Part shown: in pieces, positions 31,006 through 41,947 of the stretch
Position numbering within the stretch: position 1 is the first letter of the stretch
Layout of the letters: each line of letters begins with the position of its first letter
Assembly (NCBI GenBank): GCA_905147135.1
Contig: LR990041.1
Coordinates: forward strand, 18,227,907 to 18,291,906
Direction: 5' to 3'
DNA: 64,000 nucleotides
Origin: Blastobasis lacticolella
Taxonomy: Eukaryota; Arthropoda; Insecta; Lepidoptera; Blastobasidae
The notes under the pieces: generated by a model
Told to the model about the DNA's origin: nothing
The model's input: only the letters and a program-made list of their open reading frames with translations
Databases searched by the model: none
Position numbers and translations under genes: made by a program

Positions 31006-32290
31006 GAGGGGGTAATAAATTGAAGGGTTTTTTTATTTTTTTCAAAATAATGACCCCCTTCCCCTCAAGTGTGATTTACCCTATAATTTTTAAATAACTA
31101 ATTTATTAAATATTCTCATGTATTTTTCATAATATAACTTTAAAATAACTATAAGCATTATGAATACTTAAGCGTTATCTAGATAACCATGTCAAAAAAT
31201 TACAAATGCAATACCGCAAAAATTCATAATGATTATAATTTATTACATAACATTATATCAAAATAGTTTATTTCTATGTATCTACCAAATTTTTTATGTG
31301 AAACATGTGTCTTTTTAATTTAGATAAATATATCTAAATGAAAAAGTTGACGTGAGATTTTCATTGACCCCGGGGCCCCCTTACTCTTCAATAAGATTTG
31401 GCGGGATTTTGCTGGACCCCTCCCCCATTTAGAGCTCACGTAATTAATGGATGCCCCCTAATGTCTGAGAACGACAAGCTAGGCCCTCTGTTGATCAGAA
31501 GAAAACTTAGGCCAAATTAGTAATTCAACCCACATATATTTACACCACATTTAACAAGGTTCAACCCGAAAATTTACCGCACCCAGATTAACTAAAAAAT
31601 TTATATAATATATTTTTAAAGCTTATTGTTTCACAAACACTTTTCCAACGCAAAATGTACTCGGTCATCGAAACTGTGCCCCAGATTTAACGATAAAGCT
31701 AAATAATAGGTCTGAGTCGGCTCTTTACGATCCCCTGTACCTATATTCGGTATATTTACAGGTCGGTAGTAGAAATTGCGACGGTTGACATTTTCATATT
31801 GGCGTTGGGGGTTGTGGGTAATCTTTTTATTCATCTCGGGTGGTTTATTGTGACGGCCCCAGTTCCGTAAGTCGTTTGTTTTCCCGTAAATATTTTTTTG
31901 CGAAATTATATTCTGGTAGGTTCATCTACCAGAATATAATTTCTATATATCGGAGGTTCTGGCTGCTTCTGATAATACGTTTAGATAAAACAGTTGAACT
32001 AGTGTTCATAATTTTTTATGCGATGTTCGAAAGACCATTTGTATTTATCAACACTCATATCTTAATGTTCTAAGGACGGTCATTATTCACGTCTATCCAT
32101 AAAATTAAAAAGTATTTTGTAATACAAATTCTATATATTTTTTTAATTTATTATACTTACAACAACACTTTTACTATTAAATTTTTGGACGAGCGCAGTT
32201 AATTGGCTGAGTACCAAACTATGCCATTTCTGTGGATGGAGGGTGATTGAACTGTGCAGATTAAAACAGATGGAATTATTTTTCCGCCAA
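31006..32290. other. Unassigned AT-rich DNA
   Basis: No gene recognised apart from the palindrome at 31902-31943. Confidence 0.4.
31902..31943. repeat. Short palindrome with 6-bp loop
   Basis: GAAATTATATTCTGGTAG (31902-31919) pairs with CTACCAGAATATAATTTC (31926-31943) with no mismatch. Purpose unknown. Confidence 0.85.
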
Positions 32291-32293
32291 ATA

Positions 32294-33152
32294 CTGGGGT
32301 GTCCCAGAAGTAGAGACAAATTTTAATTTGAAATAATTGTAATTAAAAGAAGTTGCACTATTTTTGATTTATATTTGATTCAGATTCACCCTCTGTAATT
32401 TTCCTAAGATTTGTGATATACGTTTTTATAGAAATTCCAGATTCTTGAACATTGCCTTTTGTATCTATAGCTTGACAAATCATATATTTTTGAAAAATTT
32501 TGCTTTGTGAATGCCTCTGTCTTCGTAATGAACATTTAGACATGCATGAAAGTGTTCCTGGAATATCTATTAGGTCCAGATGCATATAAGTCTCGACATC
32601 AATACAACAATAACTTTTTCTACATTCCCTCTTTGCTCATGCTTTTTGATCTCAATAATACTTTATTGCTAATGATTTCATATATACTTCCATACTTAGG
32701 AGCTCTAACTTCATTCTGGATACAGTAGATATTTCTTCAGTTGGAGTTTATGGGCTGCATTTCGAATGGACATAGATGTATTTTTTAAGAGGCGCTTTAT
32801 TCGTGTACTATTGCTTAGGGTAGCCTTATCAGCTGACCGACCAGAATTTTGTTTGAATTTTGTCTCTTCTTTATCCTAATATCCCAATTATCCGATAAAC
32901 ACTCGTTCGTCAAATATTTTCTTGATAAAAGTGGACAGCAGTAGCATATTTACCATTTCATTTTTAAAACCGAATTATACGATTCGCCAATACTATTTGT
33001 TCTTGTCGCTTCATTTTAGATATAAAACAGTAATAACTGAAAAATATATTGTAAACACCACATTGTTTGATATTTATTGTCAGTGTATATATTTTTAATA
33101 AAACATAATAATTACGCAAGAAAAGTTAGTCTCTTTACTTCTAGGACACCCT
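32294..33152 (-). mobile_element. Degenerate Tc1/mariner-like transposon
   Basis: The ends are inverted: GGTGTCCCAGAAGTAGAGAC near 32298 and its counterpart GTCTCTTTACTTCTAGGACACC near 33129-33150, flanked by TA at 32292-32293 and 33153-33154. On the minus strand 32358-32585 encodes FQKYMICQAIDTKGNVQESG, similar to the WQAI-containing core of Tc1-like transposases. Only this part is readable, and the remainder is broken, so the 859-bp copy is inactive. Confidence 0.75.
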
Positions 33153-33154
33153 TA

Positions 33155-33660
33155 TTTTTTTTCTTGCTTGATAATAAATTAAGAGATAAATAGTTTTGTC
33201 TCTTTATTAGCTTCTAATAAAAGAAGTAAAGTAAATTTCACGTCGCTTGATATCCTCATCGCGGATAAAAAAATTTACAACACCCCCCTTTTTCGGGGTT
33301 AAAAATGAAATTTCTTGCGGTTTTTTTCTTTCTCCTAAAAGCCCAATGTCAAATTTAATGGTATACAGCGCTTCAGAAATAAGAAAAGTCCTCGCAAATA
33401 AAGTTTGTCGCCCTGTAATTAGGGTAGTAAGACACACCTGCGCGCACCAAACTCATTCGAACAGCGGTTCGGGAAAGTTGAGCGGCCGATTGGCTCGGTG
33501 TCGTTCAGAGGGCAAACGCTTAATGACGTGGCTTTTTCTGCTGTATTTTCTCCTATTGTAGCTTGTAAGTAAGTGAAATCACAACTACTCCGCATATATA
33601 AAAAAAAAGATGCGGAGTTGTCAATTCAACAACTCTCACACGTCTGTAGCTCTTGGATGA
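33155..33660. other. No feature recognised
   Basis: A 104-codon open stretch (33247-33561) lacks a recognisable domain. Nothing else was seen. Confidence 0.4.
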
Positions 33661-33673
33661 GTGAGAATTCTAT

Positions 33674-34026
33674 CATTCATCTTGGCGTTAATGTCCCGGT
33701 TGTGCCCTCGCGCACGCGGACCCGGTGTCCGCTTTGACCATGATCCAAGATTTGACAGATTAGGTAATTATAGAGGAGTAACTGCCATCTGAACTTTGTA
33801 ACCCTGATACTAGATGAACCTGACCAGATTGGTTCATGATTACACATTCATTCCTCTGAATGTGCAGGTTTCATCACAATGTTTTCCTTCACCGTAAGAG
33901 CATCGGTTAGATGTACATTACTCAGAAAAGAGTCATTGGTACATGGCCGCAGTGGGATTCGCACCCTGGACCTCTCACTTACGACACGAGTCAGACCCCG
34001 TTACCACTAGGCCACCAACGCTCCTA
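33674..34026 (-). mobile_element. SINE-1, full-length with 12-bp TSD
   Basis: The SINE is flanked by TGAGAATTCTAT (33662-33673) and TGAGAATGCTAT (34027-34038), one mismatch. The head has B-box GGGTGCGAATCCC (complement at 33953-33965) and a degenerate A box. The tail reads CCGGGACATTAACGCCAAGA on the minus strand. Confidence 0.9.
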
Positions 34027-34470
34027 TGAGAATGCTATAATTGCTTCGGATAATATAAAATTTAAGTCATTTAATTAACGTTAGACAAGTAAACGAATCC
34101 TCTTTCTGCTTAGTAGGCAGTACCCCTCAATACTGGCTCTAATTAAATGCCTTGACAAGTAAACTTCTCATTAATTTTACGTCATTATCCTTTCGACATA
34201 ATCATATTTCGAGTAGTAGACATATCATAATAACTTTTTCTTTTGAAAGCTCTGTGGATTGTTTTATTTACAGACAACGAAACCACCGATGAGGGCGTCA
34301 CCATACCTGATTCTTTCACCATACATGTTTGCTTCGAATCTATCGCGGACCAACGCGAGCGTGCTCCGTTTCAACGCATTGCGACCATACAATAATACTA
34401 ACTTTACTTCAGTAGCATCGATATATTTTCATTGTCCTCAGGCAGATTTAAAAAAAATTTAATTAAAGTA

Positions 34471-34721
34471 GAGCTCGTCTAATCTAAAATGACGCGCCCC
34501 ACTACTAAGTTAGTTGATTTCGATGTGTGAGTGCAAATATTGATAACGACACTTCATCTGTGTGGGAGCCAATGAACGACGCGTGCTCCTACGTTTGAAT
34601 CTCACCGGCAACTGAATGACCAATTACAACGGCATTTGTATATGTATTGCATCCATATTTTAAACTTGCTTGTGTGCGTTAATGCGATAGTGGGGCGCGT
34701 CATTTTAGATTAGACGAGCTC
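34471..34721. mobile_element. MITE with GAGCTCGTCTA termini, copy 2
   Basis: 251 bp with TA at 34469-34470 and 34722-34723. It is the same length as copy 1 with only scattered base changes. The 34-bp inverted ends match perfectly here. Confidence 0.9.
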
Positions 34722-34884
34722 TACCTACTTACGCAATCCAATAATGCGGACTGTCTACTATTTCTTATTTTCTGTTTATTTTGTTTACCTACATATCATT
34801 ATAATAAATTTGTGGAGAATGTAGTTGGTATTACAGTTACCAAATACTTTGTAACCTAATCTTAAGGTAATATTTTTTTTTTAT

Positions 34885-35205
34885 GTCATATGGTAGGAAA
34901 ACAGGCAAGCGGGTCACCTAATGGAAATTGGTCACCACTGCCTATAGACATTAACAACACCAAGAGTATTGCTAATGCGTTGCCCACCTCTATAACACGT
35001 TGCTCTGGCAGCAAAAGGCAAATGCCACTCCACTGCCACAGCCATGTTTCCCCAAATCCCCACCCCATGGAGCACTAGAAACCTTACTCACCGGCAGAAA
35101 CACAATAATTTAGCTGCGATATTCTGTAAGGTGGAGGTACTTCCCCAGTCGGGCGGCTCCAATTCGAGCGAGATACCCCGCTATGCCGTACCTCTCTTAA
35201 AATAT
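34885..35205 (-). mobile_element. LINE-Z-like 3' region
   Basis: AACAGGCAAGCGGGTCACCT and GGTCACCACTGCCTATAGAC match LINE-Z. Further in, GGTACTTCCCCAGTCGGGCG and ATTCGAGCGAGATACC belong to the same or a sister LINE. 5'-truncated, with no complete ORF. Confidence 0.65.
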
Positions 35206-35606
35206 TATAATATTGTCAATTTTCCCTAATAAAATAAAATAAAAAAAATTGATCTACTTACACCCTTGCAGAAGCATTTCTGGCTGGTGTCGTAACTGCA
35301 CTGAACGAACGGAATGGAAAGCTCCGTGGATTGTTTTATAGGTAATATCTAAGTGGATGGCAAGAGAAGACGTATCGTCGTCGCGTCGGTTCGATGATCG
35401 GTAGTTGCCACCGTCAACGCACTTCAACCTTAGACAGGAACGAACGCCCGAAATACATAGAGTAAAATACATTGCGATATTATTATTATTTTTTTCTTTT
35501 TACTCTTAATACCTATTGTCACAGTAAGTATAAAGAACGCATCGCATACCGTCACCAAATTTGTATCATATTTTTCATTTGCACAATGGCACAAGTGTGT
35601 AATAGA

Positions 35607-35815
35607 CTTTTTTTTTATGTTATACGGCAGACATACAGACAAGCGGGCCACCTGATAAAAAGTGGTCACCGCCGCCTATGGATATCAGCAACACCATGGG
35701 AGTCACCGCCTCTGAAGAGACCTCCAATATACCTCTTGAACGATCCCATGTCATAGTCCAAAGGAAACACTCTAGCTGGGAGCTCATTTCACATCCGAAT
35801 CGTACGAGCGTATGA
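35607..35815 (-). mobile_element. LINE-Z 3' end
   Basis: A T-run (35607-35615; poly(A) on the minus strand) is followed by CAAGCGGGCCACCTGATAAA, the conserved GTCACCGCCGCCTATGGA, and ACACTCTAGCTGGGAGCTCA. Confidence 0.8.
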
Positions 35816-35847
35816 ACTTTGCTCTAATATTTGTAGTCGTTTAGTCT

Positions 35848-36190
35848 CATCATCGTCTTAGCGCTTATTCCGGCATCTGCTAGGGTCCGCTTTCCTACTC
35901 ATTCTTCTCCACTTCGCCTGGTCTTCGGCATCCTCTCGTAAAACCGTTGGCTCTCGCATTCGACTCAGCGATGTCAATCCATTGCTTCTTGGGTCGCCCA
36001 CGGGGCCACATTCCTAATACCGACAGGTTTAGGCACCTATTTCCCACGTATCCCTGAGGCTTACGCAACACGTGACCAAACCAGCGCAGACGAGCCTCCT
36101 CGTACTTACCTGCGATATCCTTTACGCCAATACGGCCACGGATGAACTCGTTACGTATTCGATCGAGTCGCATAACACCGCACATCAACA
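35848..36190 (-). pseudogene. RTE-like RT C-terminus, 5'-truncated insert with 17-bp TSD
   Basis: The 343-bp insert lies between perfect copies of TTGTAGTCGTTTAGTCT (35831-35847 and 36191-36207). On the minus strand it encodes VMRLDRIRNEFIRGRIGVKD, then EEARLRWFGHVLRKPQGYVG and WPRGRPKKQWID. This is the C-terminal region of RTE-type LINE enzymes (typical RLRWFGHVxRRP...GRPKKRWxD). The 3' end has an ATGATGAG tail. The open frame ends close to the element end, so little decay followed insertion. Confidence 0.92.
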
Positions 36191-36324
36191 TTGTAGTCGT
36201 TTAGTCTGCCAACGCATAATTGGCCGAAACACCCTACAGACAAAAAAAACGTTGCTAAATATAAAAGCTTTGTTACGTGTATTACAATTATATTAGAACA
36301 TAGTATATATTTCATAGTGCGTGC

Positions 36325-36428
36325 AGGTCTTTCAGGACTGACGCAGGAGATGGCGCAGGACAGGAAGAGGTGGCGATCTCTGGTGATGAAGGCCAAGATC
36401 CACATTGGGTCGCTGAGCCAGCGCAGTA
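36325..36428 (+). pseudogene. LINE ORF C-terminal fragment
   Basis: The plus strand reads LTQEMAQDRKRWRSLV, resembling the DRxxWRxLV C-terminal motif of LINE ORFs. About 100 bp with no flanking parts. Confidence 0.5.
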
Positions 36429-36429
36429 A

Positions 36430-37260
36430 GTATAGTATATATTTCTAGAAGCATTGATATAGTATCAGTAGCCCAGATATTAGAAGTTATAAAAATTCTT
36501 AATATTTAATTTAATCTAAAATCTTGAAATTAAGTTATGGATCCGCGTTGTGGTGTGTCTCATAACTACGACGTAAGTTAAGCTATCTATATTGAATCTA
36601 AATACATGTTTACGTACCAGCAGTTGCCCATATATTGCATTCACACATTCCTGTTACCGTTCCAAGCTTCAAGGAAGTCCTAGAAATTCGTTCAGAAACG
36701 GCAAAAATATTGGACTTGCAGTAAGTGGGTGCTAAAATACTCGTGTTACGACCACGGTCTCCCCGGCATTACTGTACGAGTACGAAGATCTTTTCCCAGT
36801 GAGAGTTTCGGCGCACGTCATTATGAGCTCAGAAATTTCCGTCAGGCTTTAAAAATTCAAGTAATGTGTTCTTCCTACTCAACCCAAAGTGAGTCTAAGT
36901 ACTTTGCGAGTTTTATGCGCGGTCAGCGGGGATTATAAATATGATGGGAACCAAAAAAAGTCGTTGCCAAAGTAACCGTAATGGCTCCGCTGGAAGCCAG
37001 GGGTTAACTTAACCTGTGACAAAGTTTGCCGTGACGTATGGGCCCCAGATGAATACTTCGGGCTACCCGCATTTTTAACTGCTTCTTATGTAAGTTGTAA
37101 TATCTACCTATCTAATTAGATCACAGTGCTATTCTGCCGTCTTATACAAAAGTGCAGCAACTGACAATCAATGAGTTCTGAGATGTTGAAAATTAAAGGA
37201 CACTAGACTTCGAATTTACATTATTTTGTACTGTTAGCAATTTGGAAACCTATTATATGC
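36430..37260. other. No feature recognised
   Basis: Unassigned DNA; no supported ORF. Confidence 0.4.
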
Positions 37261-37264
37261 AAAT

Positions 37265-37545
37265 CTATACATAATACAAAGTCACTTCCCGCCGTCTATC
37301 CCTATGTATCTATGTACGCTTAAATCTTTTAAACAACGCAACGGATTTTAATTCTGTTTTCAAGAGTTCTCCCCTGCTGTTGCTGATGTCCATGGGCGGC
37401 GGTGACCACTTTCCATCAGGTGGCCCGCTTGCCTGTTTGTCTGCTAAGTAAAAAAAAAAAAAAAGAGGAATGTTTATAAGCCAGAAAAAAAAGTTAGGTA
37501 GTAAAGTAAGTGTACGCGAACGAAGTCGCACCGGGTTTACTAGTT
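37265..37545 (-). repeat. CGAAGTCGC-type repeat with LINE-Z inserted
   Basis: ACTTCCCGCCGTCTATCCCT and AAACAACGCAACGGATTTTA lie left of a plus-strand LINE-Z tail (37367-37453, ending in A14). ACGCGAACGAAGTCGCACCG lies to the right. The outer parts are a familiar lepidopteran interspersed repeat; its strand is arbitrary. Confidence 0.55.
37367..37453 (+). mobile_element. LINE-Z tail with poly(A)
   Basis: TGTTGCTGATGTCCATGGGC, then CGGTGACCACTTTCCATCAG and GTGGCCCGCTTGCC, end in an A14 run. A strongly truncated insertion. Confidence 0.8.
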
Positions 37546-38246
37546 CGATATATTTTGTTTATTTATTAAACGATTAATTTTATTTTTATTTATTGATTAT
37601 ACTTACTTACTAAATAAAAAAACTTTTCGCAATGTACAGTGAAATTAGAAAGTTGATAGAGGAAAATAGACAGTAATTGGCCGGTAGTTAGTTATTGGAC
37701 ACCTAAAATGTATACAGCAAAAACAAGAATTCTACTAAGGATAGAAATGTTTTAAAAATATACACTTGCAACATTACCCTGCAAGATTACCCACTTTACC
37801 ACATGCTTTTGTTGCTGTTTTATTGAGAATATAAATATATTTCATTGATTCGCATTGATAGTTGCGGTTGCTGATTGATGCTAGAAAACTGATTGCTATG
37901 TAAGGTAAAGAGTACAAACAAAATGACTTTTATTTAATCTAAACCTCTGTAAAAATATTTTCTAACTTAAAACTCGAGGGTGACAATTAGTGTAACATAA
38001 TTTATCGTTACTACAGTTATTGGCCATAAGTATATGCCAAATACTGTATTTTAATCTGTAATATACGTGATTTATCGTTAATTTCGCTTGCTTTTAATGC
38101 CTGTTATCTACGACTAATTATATTTTGACACATATTTAAAGCTATTTACCTAGGCCAATTGCTGAAACTAAACATATGCCAATAACTATCACGACATGTC
38201 TAAGTAGGGGTAAGGTTGCAAAATGATCTTGTCGTTTATGTTCCGG
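37546..38246. other. Unassigned DNA
   Basis: GGCCAATAACT-like words at about 38015 and 38175 recall the triple at 47685-47740, possibly subterminal motifs of a DNA transposon. Nothing firm. Confidence 0.35.
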
Positions 38247-38565
38247 TCGTGAAAATGAAAATGAAAATGAAAAAGTATTTATTGAATTAGGATTACGTTA
38301 ATTAATCTCTTTTCAAAAGTCAAAAATCTAACGGAAAACAAAGGGAAGTTAAGCGAGCTCATCCAGGTAGGGGGCGACGCATGCAGACCGATCAGCGCGC
38401 GCGAGGGCTTACCCCGGCGAGACACCGGGCACCGATACGCGCCACGCACATAACCGCCTAGGCGAATCATGTGCGGCGCGCGCCCGGCCCCAGCCAGCCC
38501 GCCGGCGCTCACACCCGCACGCACCAGCCGGCCTACCCGCGTCGCCCCCTGAGCTCGGAACAAAT
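38247..38565. repeat. GC-rich island with inverted ends
   Basis: An (AAAATG)n run at 38247-38273 is followed by GC-rich DNA. GAGCTC...GGGGGCGACGC (38355-38380) is mirrored by GCGTCGCCCCC...GAGCTC (38539-38556). The contained minus-strand frame (38279-38563) is Arg/Gly/Ala-rich and open mainly because of composition. It could be a small MITE or a LINE UTR. Confidence 0.5.
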
Positions 38566-38812
38566 AAGTGAAAAGAATGTCGTCTGTCTGTCAGTATGCC
38601 GCTTCAGTTAGGAAAATGACCATCTGTGGGAAAAAGAAACGGCATGAAACCCACAGGTACATTTAAATATGATTACATTGCATTGATACATTTGTCAATT
38701 TAATTTGAGTGAGCCTGTCTTGATTGGAATATGATGTAAACCTCTACAAATCGGTCAAGATAACTAAAAATAAAAATAAATTTAAAAACATAAATAATGG
38801 CATAGCAAAAGC

Positions 38813-38962
38813 AGGCCAGTCCACCAAGGCAGCACCCGTTCACGAGCATGACGCAGGGCCCAGCCATCGTCCAATTCAACCATATTTGAGGGAAGAGAAC
38901 GACCCGACCCCCATGCCACCACCAGGCAGACTTTTAAGTGAGCATGCGCTGCCAATGCCGTA
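38813..38962 (-). repeat. Repeat shared with 3150-3310
   Basis: CAGTCCACCAAGGCAGCACC and CATATTTGAGGGAAGAGAAC are nearly identical to the LINE-Z-adjacent block at 3150-3310. It lacks the LINE-Z end itself, so it may be an independent repeat. Confidence 0.7.
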
Positions 38963-39052
38963 CACATTAAAAAAATATTTGTTATTTAATGACTATTAAA
39001 CATCAAATCATCCTCACCCAATTAACAAAATTGTAAATTTATAAATAACTTC

Positions 39053-41947
39053 CTATTTCGAAGAGCTAGTAGTACACCATACATTTTTGTCATTGATATA
39101 TTCATCAATTTTATAATACGCGTTTTTCATTAAAGTTGTTTTCACCTTATCTTTAAATTGTAATTCAGGCAAATTAATAATACATTCAGGAATATGATTA
39201 TAAAATCTTATACAGTTACCCATGAAAGATGAATTTACTTTACTTAGTCTGAACAACGGTGTTACCAGTTTATTTTTGTTTCTTAAATTGACATTATGAA
39301 TATCAGTATTTTTAGCAAATTGGGTAATATGCTTTCTGACATACATAATATTATCAAATATATATTGACTTGAGAAAGTCAATACATCAATTTCTTTAAA
39401 CAAGTCTTTGAGCGAATCACGTCGACGTAATCCATATATTGCTCTTACAGCTCGCTTTTGTAGTTTGAAAATGATGTCACTATCAGCACACTTGCCCCAT
39501 AGTATGATGCCGTATGACATAATACTATGAAAATAACTATAATAAACTAATCTAGCTGTATTCACATCCGTTAGCCTCCTTATTCGCCACACGGCAAATG
39601 CAGCCGAACTTAACCTACTAGCCAATGATTCAATATGTGGGCCCCATTGAATTTTTAAATCTATATTAACGCCTAAGAAAGTAGTTTTCTCTACCAACTC
39701 AAGTTGCGTTTTATCTAATATAACATTACATTGATTACTTTGTACATTAGGGAGGCAAAACTTAACGCATTTAGTTTTTTTAGAGTTTAAGACTAAGTTA
39801 TTAATCGTAAACCAATGAAGCACATTCTGAAGAACACAGTTTACTTCGTCTATATTATTATCTTTCCTATTAATTTTAAATATCAGTGAAGTGTCGTCAG
39901 CAAACAAGACTATACCAGCAATATTCTGCACCATGTATGGAAGGTCATTTATATATACAAGAAAGAGAAACGGCCCCAATATAGATCCTTGTGGCACTCC
40001 AATGCTCACTTTCCCACCCGCAGATAACTCGCCATTTACATTTACTTTTTGAACTCTACCTTCTAAGTATGATTTCATCATTTCAAGACTATCATGCGTA
40101 AAACCGTAATGTTTTAATTTTAGCAATAGTGTTGAATGATTTACACAATCAAATGCTTTAGACAAATCGCAAAAAACACCTACTGCATTATGATGTTCTT
40201 CCCAAGCGCCAAAAATTTGTTGAATGAGGCTAATACTAGCTTCGGTAGTATTGCGGCCTTTTGTGAAGCCATATTGTTGTTGATGAAATAATTTATTACT
40301 GTTAAAGTGCACAATCATTTGACTTAACATGATTTTTTCAAAGATTTTACTGAAAACGGGCAGGATGGATACCGGTCTAAAATTATTCAAACTATTTTTA
40401 CAACCTGATTTGAATAATGGCACCACTTTACTGATTTTCATGAGGTCGGGGAAAACACCTACTTCGACGCAAGCATTAAAAATGTAAGCTAAATACGGTG
40501 CTAAAATATCAACAACAGTACTTATAACTCTAACTGACATTCCCCAAATATCTTCCGTATTTTTCAACTTAATGCTTTTAAAAGCTTTAATGATAGTTTT
40601 AGCGTCTACTTCGGAATAACAAAAGCCATTTTCACAGGCACCTATATTTTCTTTTAACAAGTTTTCTGCACTAATTGGGCACGAGTTTAGCAGCGAGGTA
40701 GTTTTAATCGGTATTTCGGTAAAAAATGTTTGGAACAACTCTGCCACTTCTTTATTTGCGGTACTAGTTCCGGTTTCTGTTTTGATTTCATAATGTGTAT
40801 CACGAGGCTTTGTTTTCCCTGCCTCCTTATTTATTACATTCCACACAGTCTTAGCCTTGTTTGAAGACGAACTTATAATTTTCTTATAATGCTGTGATTT
40901 TGCAATTAGACAAACTTTCTTAAACGTTTTTGAATATTTTTTTACATATTCTACAAAATCTTTATCATGGCAATAAGCTCGCTGACCGTATAGTTCAAAC
41001 ATTCTATCTCTGCTTTTGCGGATACCTAAAGTAGCCCAATCACTAAATTTAGATTTACAGTTACTTTTTATTCTTTTTTGCGTAAAAACACTTTGATAAA
41101 CATTATTGACAGAATTGAACATATCAGAAAATAGAATGTTTGGGTCATGAGAATCAAGAGAAAGGCCGGCAATGGTCTCCGATAAGGCTTGTTTGAAGTG
41201 TTCAATTCTCCTTTGAGTAATTGGTCTTGTAATTATTTCATTGATATTACATTGTTCCGTAAAATCAAAAACAACGAATTGTCCACTATGGTCAGATCTT
41301 GTAAAATTTATAATAGCCTTTTCGTTGACCTCGCAACAGCAGAACACATTGTCGATGCAAGTCGCTGATGATTCTGTGCATCGTGTCGGCTCTAAAAATA
41401 CACTATTAAGATTAAAACTACGAAATAAGCTTATTATTCTCTTACTAAACGTTGTTTTTTCAAGTAAATTAACATTAAAGTCTCCACAAACGATTACCTT
41501 TTTTTTACACGTACAAAGTCTTTCTAAAACTTGTTCCATAGTTTTTTCAAAAATCTCATAGTTTTCATTGTATGGTGGCCTATACACACAAAGTATGATG
41601 CACTTTTCTAGCTCCACGCAGGATAACTCAATCTTATGTTCAACTGAGAGGCCAGAAACATCTTTCCGGTCTTTCGATTTAATATTTTGCCGTACTGCAA
41701 TTAATGAACCACCACGGGAAATAGATTTCCGATTAAAACAACTAATTATATTATAGTTAAATAAATTAAATGACATCTCAGATTCTCTCAGCCAGTGCTC
41801 AGTTAAACATAAAACTTCTACAGGAGTTTTCTTTAAATATAATTCTATTTCATGTTCTTTGCCAGAAAAACCTTGTATATTTTGATGAATTAATCGTAAA
41901 CAATTCTTGGGCTTTTCTTTTGTCTTAAAATCTAGTTTAAAGAGCAT
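39053..41947 (-). CDS. LINE ORF2: AP endonuclease and reverse transcriptase
   Basis: This intact 964-residue frame has an EEP/AP-like endonuclease at about 15-230, with N23 (HQNIQGF), E50-H51 (TEHW), D156 and N158 (CGDFNVN) and SDH 218-220. The RT domain runs from about 500 to 760: KVVPLFKSGCKNSLNNFRPV, catalytic D594 in FCDLSKAFD, GVPQGSILGPFLFL (650-663) and FADD 682-685. The C-terminal part (YGIILWGKCADSD, RRAVRAIYGL) fits CR1/Jockey-group enzymes. The chosen start ATG overlaps the ORF1 end as ATGCTCTTTAAACTAG. The protein nicks target DNA and primes cDNA synthesis. No stop or frameshift was seen; all key residues are present, so this ORF may be functional even though ORF1 has a stop. Confidence 0.93.
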   Translation of the reverse strand: MLFKLDFKTKEKPKNCLRLIHQNIQGFSGKEHEIELYLKKTPVEVLCLTEHWLRESEMSFNLFNYNIISCFNRKSISRGGSLIAVRQNIKSKDRKDVSGLSVEHKIELSCVELEKCIILCVYRPPYNENYEIFEKTMEQVLERLCTCKKKVIVCGDFNVNLLEKTTFSKRIISLFRSFNLNSVFLEPTRCTESSATCIDNVFCCCEVNEKAIINFTRSDHSGQFVVFDFTEQCNINEIITRPITQRRIEHFKQALSETIAGLSLDSHDPNILFSDMFNSVNNVYQSVFTQKRIKSNCKSKFSDWATLGIRKSRDRMFELYGQRAYCHDKDFVEYVKKYSKTFKKVCLIAKSQHYKKIISSSSNKAKTVWNVINKEAGKTKPRDTHYEIKTETGTSTANKEVAELFQTFFTEIPIKTTSLLNSCPISAENLLKENIGACENGFCYSEVDAKTIIKAFKSIKLKNTEDIWGMSVRVISTVVDILAPYLAYIFNACVEVGVFPDLMKISKVVPLFKSGCKNSLNNFRPVSILPVFSKIFEKIMLSQMIVHFNSNKLFHQQQYGFTKGRNTTEASISLIQQIFGAWEEHHNAVGVFCDLSKAFDCVNHSTLLLKLKHYGFTHDSLEMMKSYLEGRVQKVNVNGELSAGGKVSIGVPQGSILGPFLFLVYINDLPYMVQNIAGIVLFADDTSLIFKINRKDNNIDEVNCVLQNVLHWFTINNLVLNSKKTKCVKFCLPNVQSNQCNVILDKTQLELVEKTTFLGVNIDLKIQWGPHIESLASRLSSAAFAVWRIRRLTDVNTARLVYYSYFHSIMSYGIILWGKCADSDIIFKLQKRAVRAIYGLRRRDSLKDLFKEIDVLTFSSQYIFDNIMYVRKHITQFAKNTDIHNVNLRNKNKLVTPLFRLSKVNSSFMGNCIRFYNHIPECIINLPELQFKDKVKTTLMKNAYYKIDEYINDKNVWCTTSSSK

